From the NCBI GenBank assembly GCA_958510825.1, contig OY294045.1, forward strand, positions 11,087,916-11,151,915: 64,000 nucleotides of DNA, in the 5' to 3' direction. The position numbers and the translations under genes are program-made. The notes under the pieces were generated by a model. That model saw nothing but the letters and a program-made list of their open reading frames with translations, was not told where the DNA came from and did not search any database. Source of the DNA: Brachypterus glaber. Taxonomy: Eukaryota > Arthropoda > Insecta > Coleoptera > Kateretidae. Shown one piece after another: positions 47,901 through 57,400 of this stretch (position 1 is its first letter; every line of letters starts with the position of its first letter).

Positions 47901-48064
47901 TTTATCCTTAAATCTAATTTCAGGTGGATAACAGGCAGGTTCCTGTTTTGGCCAGATGGCAAAGAGAGTACACAATCAAATCGGTCTTGCAAGAGCTCCG
48001 CAGACTGATGACGTTAAAGGAGAACATGAAACTAACACAGCCACCCGAGGGAAGCTGTTTCTAG
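38932..48064 (+). CDS. UBE2V: Ubiquitin-conjugating enzyme E2 variant (Uev1A / UBE2V)
   Basis: Exons 38932-38956, 44265-44533 and 47924-48064 (TAG) join in phase to 144 residues, the family's usual length (fly Uev1A is about 145). Readable landmarks: [86 protein letters not shown] and the C-terminus QPPEGSCF. UEVs have the E2 fold without the catalytic cysteine and pair with Ubc13 to build K63-linked chains. Introns of 5.3 and 3.4 kb are largely repeats. Intron 2 ends about 22 bp after a transposon copy, so that insertion borders the last splice acceptor. The short first exon (MAAPSTGV) fits the fly protein. Confidence 0.93.
39409..39835. repeat. Near-identical repeats, about 90 bp unit
   Basis: TTGCATGTTTCCCCATTTGT through CCCACACGG occurs three times (about 39418, 39511, 39750). 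TATATAGTTACAAAAAAATG also occurs three times. The copies look identical, so the duplication is recent, or an assembly artefact. In UBE2V intron 1. Confidence 0.85.
39950..40185. repeat. ACAATCCTN-type short tandem repeats
   Basis: Degenerate 9-12 bp units around ACAATC end in three near-exact copies of CACAATCCTTTGATTC. Confidence 0.75.
40765..40985. repeat. Tandem duplication, about 80 bp unit
   Basis: CATTGTTAACGTAAACCAAC and the poly(A)-CACCAAAC segment recur two to three times. Confidence 0.7.
41800..42485. mobile_element. 690 bp foldback element in UBE2V intron 1
   Basis: The two halves are inverted copies: GTCTTTCTACC / GGTAGAAAGG at the ends, then GGTCGCCATGATTC, CGGGATATTATTCAGTATTG and CTATAGCCCGAACTAGAAGA mirrored around about 42135. 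A partial relative is at 20755-21140. Confidence 0.8.
42845..44167. mobile_element. 1.3 kb element with about 60 bp GC-rich terminal inverted repeats
   Basis: AGCTACGGTTTCCTCCAAAA followed by a (C)GCAGTCGCTGACGACTGCG palindrome and GTAGCCGCGACC is mirrored at 44105-44167. The interior includes a repeat of the poly(A)/GACAGACA type at about 43150-43560 and no transposase. In UBE2V intron 1, ending about 100 bp before exon 2. Confidence 0.75.
45249..45908. mobile_element. Mariner-type nonautonomous element
   Basis: The ends CAGGGTGATCAGTAACTG and CAGTTATTGATCACCATG are inverted and TA-flanked. It shares the AGAGGTGATTNTACAT block with 6353-7410. In UBE2V intron 2. Confidence 0.75.
46590..47400 (-). 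pseudogene. Tc1-type transposase remnants, both orientations, interrupted
   Basis: Minus-strand pieces in order: [39 protein letters not shown], (insertion), [16 protein letters not shown] and [12 protein letters not shown]. Plus-strand pieces [20 protein letters not shown] and [11 protein letters not shown] follow at 47240-47390. They cover the DDE domain of a Tc1 transposase but with frameshifts and an inverted junction near 47165. Not functional. Confidence 0.8.
46767..46942. mobile_element. Short foldback copy inserted into the Tc1 remnant
   Basis: The arms match the outer arms of 5563-6194 with the middle gone. ATAACATCAA occurs on both sides (46757-46766 and 46943-46952), a 10 bp duplication that repeats the Tc1 codons at the break. 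Confidence 0.78.
47456..47901. mobile_element. ACATCGGCACT repeat, internally deleted copy next to a splice site
   Basis: It matches 19835-20520 at both ends and over the right half but lacks about 250 bp including the GTCT array. It ends about 22 bp before UBE2V exon 3. Confidence 0.75.
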
Positions 48065-49219
48065 CCTATGCGCCCCTCTAACACGTCCCCAATGGCCGCG
48101 GTCGCAACATGTCCTCTCAGCGTCGACACCTGCACCACCGCGTCATGCTGCTTATCGTAGCGGCAGGGTAGTGGTTTCTCCTTCGAAAAAAAATACCTGA
48201 CAGACCACTACCTAGAAACTTTTTAAAAATGGAAAATCAAAAATACCCCACATGTGCACAGAAAAGTACCTTGTAATGCATATACATTATCTTACATAAA
48301 ATTACGTGGCAAAAATTATTTTTGCAAGGTATATTTTTAAAAACTACACCTTGTTATTATTTTTTTCTTTACATTTTAATTCCTTATATTTACATCAAAA
48401 AGCAATAAGAAAAAAATGCTAAAAATAAGTTACACTAGAACAAAGTAAAATGGCCTTCATTTAAATATATTTCTCAAGGTTTAAAAAAATGCGATGTAGA
48501 GGCTTTACGAGGTAGTGTCCTAAGTTAGGTAATGTAAAAAATTTTCGAGGGTATTGTGCGTGCGAGGTATAATTTTGCGAGGTAATGGTTTGTGAGGTAA
48601 CTTTCTTCGAAGTTAGTGACGGCTCCCGTAGCGGCGACATCTCCAAGGTCGCAGTTACCATTTAGACCTGGGGTATGTATACTTGAGAATTCCGTGAAAC
48701 TGACCTGTCCACATTTTATATAATGGTTTTATTTTGTCAAATTTTATTTCAATAAATTAGTTATTAGGTTATGTTTTTTTTTTTTTAATTTAACAACGAC
48801 CCTCTCCGCTCCCAGCAAAGTATCATTTTGCACTTAACTAGTCATATATATTTTAATTTGTCATTTTTTATGACTATTTACCGCGAGCTCGCAAAGTTTA
48901 CAATTTTCAAAAATATATTATTACAAAATGGTGGATAAAGGTCTTATGTAACATTTTTAAAATTTTGAAATTTTCAGTGATTGATAAGGTATGAGACCCT
49001 TGTATGATAAAATCATAGTAATTTTAAAATTTTTAAAAATGTTATATAACACCTTCATCCACTTGCCACTTCAATTACGTTAGTATACCTAATTTATCGG
49101 TAATGTAACCCATACTTCACTAACTGGACCACCATCTTGATGTTGTTATTGTACCTTTTTGTAATACACCAATTCGAAACATCTGTAGATATGCAATAAT
49201 AGCATCGACCTAATGGTCT
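48065..49219. other. UBE2V 3' UTR and intergenic sequence
   Basis: The first 700 bp are probably 3' UTR. The rest shows no gene. GCGAGGTAAT-type repeats lie near 48500-48600. Confidence 0.4.
48751..48756 (+). terminator. Candidate UBE2V poly(A) signal
   Basis: First clear AATAAA after the stop that I noticed, about 690 nt downstream. Confidence 0.35.
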
Positions 49220-49227
49220 GGTGAGTG

Positions 49228-49480
49228 CAATGAAGTAATAACCCTTCTCTCTAGAATACGCATACCGTTAATATAAAGTATCGCCAACATCTCGGTTTGT
49301 TTGTAAACAAATAGTAGGTATATTCAGGCCTGAACAATAACAGTTACCAGTAACTGTTATTGTTGTCTCTGTTAGAACGAAGCTGCGCGAGTAAGACAGA
49401 CAAATTTATATGTTGGCTACGTTTTTGTCAGTTTTTACAAATGAAATCCTATTCTAGAGAGAGGAGTTAATAGTTCGTTG
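49228..49480. mobile_element. hAT-type MITE, copy 4
   Basis: The termini match the family at 14096. A perfect 8 bp duplication GGTGAGTG flanks it (49220-49227 and 49481-49488). Confidence 0.92.
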
Positions 49481-50667
49481 GGTGAGTGCCGATTTCATTT
49501 AAAAATAGTCCTTATAAAATTCTAGCTTTCGCGAGCCCATGGTAAGTCAATACTACAAGTCCGACATTTGTTTACGATACTAAAATCAATGGATAAAATA
49601 ATTACAGTATAACTTTAAATAAAAGGAAACAGAATTAGGTAATATTGAATACATTATATGACAAATCGGAAATTTAAGCATGTTTTTCTAAAATATAACC
49701 ATTTAAAATTTTATTTTTTTTTACATCTTCAATAAAAAACATTAAAAATATATAAAAAAAAACTATTTTTAGATTAAATTGTCTCTTACTTTTCATTACC
49801 AAACAAGAATATGACTTTTTTTAATTTAAACAGACCGCTAAGTAATGCAAGTCACGTAAATATTTTTTGTCATTTTAAAAACGACAAAAGAGGTAAATTC
49901 TTATTTTTTTTGCATAAATGGTCGGGAATCGGTTTATAACTGGTTGTATGAGGATTACACTAAACCACACCTGTGAAAAATATTTTAAATGTTTATAAAA
50001 AATTTATGAAATGTGTACAGGCCGCAGTTTTTAAACTCCGCGCAGAATCTGTCTGTTGATGCTCATTTGTTTCTTGTTTTATGTTTGGCAGAATAAATGT
50101 AATTTCCAATCTTGTGTTTCAAATTCATTGTCAATCAAAACATTTAAAAAAATCCAAATAATTGTAATGTAATACCATAATTTTATTAAAAAAATGTAAT
50201 TTTAGATATCAGCTCAGGTAATGTAAAATGTTATTTTAATAACTTGCGTTTATTATAATGTTAAAGAAACTTTTACTTATTAAAAACTTTGCTTATAATT
50301 ATTTGTAAGACCTAAAATGACAGCAGAATGGGTAATAAATATATCACTAAAAGACATTTTTAAACCGCTGCCTTGATCAAATTTTGTACAAATTCTGCGT
50401 CGAGTTTATAGTTGGTTATAGAGGCAATTGGTTGCGCAAAAAGCCACCACAGTGAACAGCTTCATGGTTATTTTTATGCTTATTAAATTTATCATTAGGT
50501 CTACAAAATAGATTTGCCATAAACTCGTGAGCATTTATTTTAGGGCTTGCAATGCCGCGGGAGTTGGTAGAAATCCGGGTTTTTAGACCAAAAAATACAC
50601 ACTTTTTCGGTTTTAACTGGCCATTTTTTTTTTGCTAGATCTAAAATTTTCAAGAAAAATAAATATA

Positions 50668-51125
50668 CCGGGTGTTTCAGGAAGGTGGTTCACCCCCCTT
50701 AACTTTTTTATACTTTGAGCTATCCAAATGAAATTTGGAGATCATGCATAAGACAAAATTTGCGATTTTTTAACATATCAAACAACTTTTTTTCACTTCC
50801 GGTTTCTTCGAAAATTACCTTAACTTTCGATTTTTAAATGGGACACCCTATATATTTTTACATATTTTGTCTTAGAAATCAATTCTGAATACAACCATAT
50901 GTCACTTGTCAATTTTTGACAGGTCATGTCATTTTTTATTTAAATTTTCATTTTAAACCTAGAGTGTCTTGAATTGGCTTATTTGCTTAATTTTTGGTCT
51001 AGTTTCTTAAAAAAAATACTATTTTGATTTTTTCCGAAAACTCTATTTTTGGTGCGCTCTTAAAAGTTTAAAAGTTACACTTTTGCCCATGTCATTTTTT
51101 TTTTAATGGGAAGAGGGTGGCTCAT
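50668..51125. mobile_element. GGGTGTTTCAGG MITE, truncated copy
   Basis: It is the 18085-18590 sequence in inverse orientation and breaks off after GGGAAGAGGGTGGCT, so one terminus is missing. Confidence 0.75.
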
Positions 51126-51769
51126 TACTTTTAAATGATAGAGATTTTTTTGCGAACATTTTGATACTACGCATGGTTTATTTTAAAGAACTTGGCCTTA
51201 AAATACTAATTTTTACTATTCACTTTTTGTAATTGCATTTGCATTCGGATTTAATATGACAAAACAAAAACTGAGATGGCTTTGAAAAACAATTTTTAGA
51301 AATGTCATCCTTCAAGTTTTAGTTTTGACAGTTTTATAGTTCATACTCTGATAGCGTTAAGATAAAACTTTCAAAATATTTTTCAAAGCCATCTCAGTTT
51401 TTGTTTACAAAATTCGGCCAGATTTGGCTGAATTTTGCAAATGTTATATTTCTCCAGGGCGCAACTCCCAAAAATCAATATTTTAGATGTTGGTGCCCTT
51501 TGAAAATCACGAGCATGAATCGTGTTATTTCAAATATAGTGCGGTATCCCAAAGTTCTGCGGAATTGCAAGCCTTAATTTTTATAGAAAAGCTGTACCGC
51601 TAATGTAATATTTCTGTTCATAATAAATTTATTATTGGGACGTTCTGTGTTGCGAAAGACTTACAGTTTAAAGAAAATTAATAAATTTAAAGTAACTCCA
51701 CTGGAGGACGGGTCCAGAGGGCGTCAGGAACGATCGCCCCCCTCCCCTCGAGTCGTAACATGTTACATA

Positions 51770-52467
51770 CAGTGCGGTCCAAAATCACCCCCCCCCCTTT
51801 TAACTTTTGAACGAGTTGAGATATCGACTTCAGAGAACTCTTAAATAAGACAACTTAAACTATCTTTTAGCATAAATTTGATATTTTCAGCTCTTAAAAT
51901 GTGGGCAGGGGGCATGGGGGGACATTTTTTAAATGGAAAGTGGGTCGTGTGATACATCATTTTAAAGCTTATAAAATTCTTTATTTAAACTTACATTTTT
52001 AAATTTTTTAAAAATGTTTTTTTAAGGTTTTGATTTTTCAATTTTTTGTGCTAAAACATTCGATTTTTTAGGTTTTTTTTACTTATGTTAACTAAAATTA
52101 GTTTAAAAGTATAATTTTTATGATGAAATTAGGCATTTTTAAAAAAATATTTGTTTTTTTAGAGGCATTTTGACATTAATACCCATTTTCAACCCCATTT
52201 TAAACCCAAATTTTTTTTTTTTTTAATTTAAAAATATGAAGTTAAATGGAGAATTTTATAAGCTTTAAAATGATGTATTACACGACCCCCCTTTCCATTT
52301 AAAAAAATTGCCCCCTTGCCCCTCTGCCCACATTTTAAGAACTGAAAATATTAAATATATGCTAAAAGATAGTTTAAGTTGTCTTATTTAAAAGTTCCAA
52401 ATTTGAAGTCGATATCTCAACTGGTTCAAAAGTTAAGAGGGGGGGGGGTGACTTTTGGACCGCTCTG
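51770..52467. mobile_element. 700 bp palindromic mariner-type element
   Basis: The ends CAGTGCGGTCCAAAATCACC and the mirror ending TTGGACCGCTCTG are TA-flanked. The arms extend several hundred bases inward (GAGATATCGACTTC; AAACTATCTTTTAGCAT; ATGATGTAT-type segments mirrored). No coding sequence. Confidence 0.8.
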
Positions 52468-54083
52468 TATATTATACATTACATACAAAAATAAATTTGA
52501 ATATGTTACATACAAAAACAAATTTATATATTTTGATAAAATTTGCCTATTTGAAGCATATTTAAAATGTTTAATATCGATATGAAATTTAGTTTTAAAA
52601 ATTTATTTTAAAGCTGCTGTAATAAGAACTAACTACATAGATTTAGTAGTAATAATTAGCTTTATATAAACAAGAAAATTTCATCAAAGTCTCATTAGTT
52701 TTCTATAAATTTTAAGTATTCCGTCAACTAGGAATTTCTTATACTATTATAGGATGTGTTGCTGTTAAAGTCTGTGCAGGTTTATTATATAATGTTAATA
52801 TTTTTGATCATAATATTTGTGATTTATATAAACAAACAAAAAAAAAATTAATTTGTAACTGTCTTAATATTTATTTCTATATTATTGTTTAGAATTGCAC
52901 TACATTTATACACTATTTTAAAAAATGTACATACATTGTTTTTAGTTTAATTCCACAAATAAATTAAATTTTTCTAAACTTAAATTTACTTTTCTTTAAT
53001 TATATTAAATATTTTGTAGAAAATTCTTCGCATTTACAAAGTTACAAAACTACGATTTTCCAGAATTATTGGGCTTATTTATAATTTTTTTGTTTGTACA
53101 CTGAACCGGTTGAATACGGCTTTCACTGCCGGCTTACTTTTTACTCAGCTAGATAAAAAAAACTATGCCTTCGATAACTCTCTGACAGCATATAGCGACT
53201 TTTAATTTACGCAAAACGAAACGATAGTGGATTGCTAATTTAGGGGTAAATAAGGGGTTTGAAGGGAAAAATAGGATTTTCACTAACGTTTATTCTGCTT
53301 CGATCTTCCTGTGCCCATGTGGCTTATATCACGAGCGACTTGTTAGTATCGTATCTTTCAACGAACTTGCTAATTACTTCTCTCGACCGACTCATTTGCT
53401 TCGCGGTAAATTAATTAATAAAAGCGTTTTCTTCTATCAATACGCAGAATCGAAAATACCAACCATATATTATTATTTCAAAATCCCCTAGATTTGAATA
53501 TTTAAAATAATTACAAAATATAAGTATGTAACTTAAACACTCTACTTTTGAGTAAATTTAAATAGTGAATTCTTGGCGCAGTCGGTAGATTGGGACCTAA
53601 CCGTTCGGATAACGGGTAAATGCGGCTAATACCAAATAGTTATGAGGAATAAAAGAACCTAAATATTTTACATATTTTAATGTAACAATAACGTGACATT
53701 AAGTGTTTTACATGAAAAATAAGGTATAAATAAATTTTAAAATTACGGTAACAGTTGGTAGTAAGCTAAAGCTTGTTACACCAAAAAAGTATACTGTTAG
53801 TGTTCGATTTTTAAATATATACAATAATAAAATACACCTATTAAATAAAGATCTACTTAAACAAAAAAATCACTAAGACACTTAACTGTAACTAGGAATA
53901 TGACCTAGATGATGAATAGATGAAAAATCTGCAGATGTCACGTCATTTCATTGGTACGATTCTGATACAGTAACAGTTTTCTTATTTAAATTTTTGCATA
54001 AATAGAATTTAAAACATCATGATATCTATAATTAATTACAATCCGTCACGCTAGATTTTTTTAGTCAAATTTGCTAAAGGAAT
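52468..54083. other. Intergenic stretch with a possible LTR-element primer binding site
   Basis: At about 53575 TTGGCGCAGTCGGTAGAT resembles the primer binding site that follows the 5' LTR in 17.6/297-like gypsy elements. No gag, pol or paired LTR is recognised, so at most an old remnant. No other gene is seen. Confidence 0.3.
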
Positions 54084-54445
54084 TTATTTAGATTTTGGTC
54101 TGAATTCGATTTTACGTGTCTTGAGAGTAGACCACTTCATCCTCTTCATGTAGTACGTAAAACCTAACAGAATTCCGAAAATGCCTACGGATTTCAAGAA
54201 CATCTTTTTGCGGTCGTCGTGCTCTGGTTCGGCAGTCCACTTGAGGAAAGTGGCGACATCTTTAGCTAACTGACTGGCAGTGGCTGGAGTACCATCTGAG
54301 TACTCAATTACTTCATTGTAAAGGGCTTGTGCCATCGAAATGGCACCTCCAGGGAAGTAGGGATTGTAGTATTGACCCTCCCTTAGGACGACACCGGCCG
54401 GCGCGTCGCAGTAACCGGTCAAGAGAGAAAAGATGTAGTCTTCAC
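54084..54445 (-). CDS. CYC1: CYC1 distal alternative last exon (4b)
   Basis: AG acceptor (TTTTACAG) before 54445, 362 nt to TAA. It encodes [59 protein letters not shown] and [10 protein letters not shown]. It follows the family consensus more closely than exon 4a, so it is probably the ancestral, main exon. Confidence 0.9.
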
Positions 54446-57400
54446 CTGTAAAAGAAGCAAAGCGTTATTATCCAGTCAAACGGAGATGAAACATTTAACC
54501 TTTTTTCTGGAACAATTCAAAATTTAGGGAAGCTGCGAATTACTTTCGGGGTTCGGGAAACTAGTGTCACTTGATTTGGGCGTTCTTTGTTCTGTGGTTT
54601 TTGGTCTATTTTTCCTCGGGTTTGATAAGTTTTTTGTTCTTATTCTAGAATTAAGGGGCAACTGCACATTTTGTGTGCAAACTTTTCCATTTTATTCGAG
54701 ATTTTCTTATTAAACTTGGTTAACTGGGATTTTTTTTGTAAAAATGTTTATTCTTCTATTTATTATAATTTTAGATATAAATGGGAAAGGAAGATTTCTT
54801 ACTTTCATTGCAGGAGTTTTACCAGATATTTCGTTTAAAAATAATCATAAAGTTAGTATAATAAGGACAATGAGTATTAGTATTTTTTTTTTTTTAATTT
54901 AACAACTTTTATAACAGCAAATATATAAATAATAAATGGTGATAAAATAAATCACATTTAAAATCAGGTTAGTATTTTTAAGAACATAATTATGTACAAA
55001 AATAGATATCTAGGAAAGACAATTAATTATAATTATTATTTAATGGTACAGTAACCCTAACTTTTAAATGTGCGATATCTTACGTCTTTTTTCTATTTTG
55101 CGACTCTTATAAGCTCATAATCACACGCATTTTGCGTGTTCTTATAGGCCCATAAGAGGTCTGTACTTTTTGTTCTTTTGGGTTGGCAACAGACCTGGCC
55201 TATCGCTTGACGTTTTCCGTGCAAATGTCAATGTCGCTTTAAAGTTTAATTTCCTACAAAATTTTGTGTTTAGTTTATTTTTACCATGTTAAAATTGTGG
55301 CTTGGTTAATTGCAGTAAAAAAGAGAAGAGATGACTATAAAATATATTAAAATATAATTTTTTCTTAGAATTTTAAACATGGTTAAACTGTAATGCCAAT
55401 CCAAGACAAAAATCCCTAAATCAGTCATCAATTTAAATGTAAGTTTTTTTTAATTTTAGAGCAAAATAGAAAAAATTGTATAAAGCACTCGTGCGCTAAA
55501 AACGTATGCTATGAAACTAGTACTTTAATATACTATTAAAAGTAAAAGGTGCTGTACTATTTAAAAAATAACCCCGTAATTCTTTTTACAGTCTGGCAGA
55601 CCTAAAAAACTTGTTATTACATGCGCATAATTTCAACTCAACAAAATAACGCTTAATATAATCTCATTGGTTGTAATTGCGCACATACTAAAACAAAGTT
55701 TTTTTAGAAATGCCAGACTATATTTTTTGACCTCCTAAAAAATCACTTATTTCTCGGATGGTACACGAATCTACGTGTCTTGAGAGACGACCACTTGAAT
55801 CTTTTCATGTAATACGTTAAACTCGCCAATATTGCAAAAATTCCTACAGATTTCAAGAACATTCTCTTGCGGTCGTCGTGTTCGGGTTCCGAAGTCCACT
55901 TAAGGAAAGTGGCGACATCTTTTGCCAACTGGCTGGCGGAAGCGGGGGTGCAGTCGGAATATACTATTATTTCACTATAAATGGGCTGGTTCATGGAGAT
56001 GGCTCCGCCCACGAAATAGGGGTTGTAATATTGACCTTCCCTTAGGACTATGCCTGCGGGGGCATCTGTATATCCGGTTAGTAGAGCAAATACATAATCT
56101 TCACCTAGGTGTATAAAAATAATTGATTAAAAAAGTAGAAGGTTCTTTCTTGAAACCCAAAAGTGATATAAAATCAAGATTTTGTTTTTTTTTTTTTTGT
56201 AAAAACCTATTAGTTACAATTTAAATTTTCAGATACATATTTATAATAAATTGATAAACATTAATAACACGACTCAACAAAAAAAAAAAATTGTTCTTTG
56301 TCCTAAAGTTTATATTATGATTTTTCGGTTCATTATGCACAAAAACGAAAAGAAAATACCTTCTTTTGGTTTAAAGTTTGCTTTTGTGATAGTTTTGGTA
56401 ATAATACTCATTTTCAATTTTTTTTATAAATTTCAATTAATTTAAATATATTCAAAAATACCCCAAGATCCGAGTGGGGTTTTTACGTTCACGCAGTGCC
56501 TCCAGATGGCACTCAAGTGATAAACAACGATCAGGTGTTTTTTACATATCGGGAAAACGTTAAAATGGCATCGCGAAAGTGTAAATATGATGCTGATGCA
56601 TTTTGCTACGTATGTGGTCAATTTATTAAAGTTCGAGACATGAAATATGAACTAAAAACATCTCACGTTCTCTGTGAAGCCTACGAAGCATATTTTGACT
56701 ATCCTGTTCGGAATTAAGACAAGCCATGGGCTCCAAATGTTGCTCGTAGTTATTGTAAAAGATGTTTGGAAGGTGAGCAATTTTTAATTAAGCAGTGAAT
56801 CAAATGTAATGGACATATTAACGTTATCAAGTATTGGCCAATGAAAACATGATGGGAGACTATATCTGGGGTTTATTGAGAGAAAGTACTTATGAACACA
56901 AAAGAAAGAGTAAGAGTGTACACTTTTAAAGTATTTTCTACTTTTTTGTAAGTTATTTTGATAGTAAAACTTAATAAAAATGATTAACAAATTTATTTTG
57001 ATGGTTCTATCTTCCAATAAAAAATAATACCACAGATTTTGAAAAATATCCTTCAATCGGTCTTGTAAATACAAAAGCAAACTTTTTTATGCCATATAAT
57101 TTTTTTTCGTGTAATTACGACCTAAACTATCGAAGTTTTATACTTTAGAGTCAAAGTCAAATTTTGTGTTGACCCGTGTAATTTATTATGTAAATGCTAA
57201 CAATCTGGTTCGTGAGATATTTATTTTTTCTTTAAAACGGTTTACAGGATAGCCGCTTATTTGATTTTCCTGACTTTTTTCCAATATTTGAAATATTTCC
57301 AGTACTTTGTCTATTTTTAATAAAAATTAATAGCAAATCGGAATACTGCTTCTCTTTTTTATTTTTTTCTAGTTTAAGATTCCTATTTTCCGATATATAA

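Noticed and set aside
48461..48661. 66-codon minus-strand ORF
   Set aside because: Built on GAGGTAA-type repeats, with no recognisable domain.
53570..53640. Intact gypsy-like retrotransposon
   Set aside because: Only a primer-binding-site-like stretch is visible; no paired LTR or polyprotein sequence was found.
56251..56445. 64-codon plus-strand ORF with a hydrophobic end
   Set aside because: AT-rich intronic sequence of the CYC1 locus; the composition explains the hydrophobic stretch.
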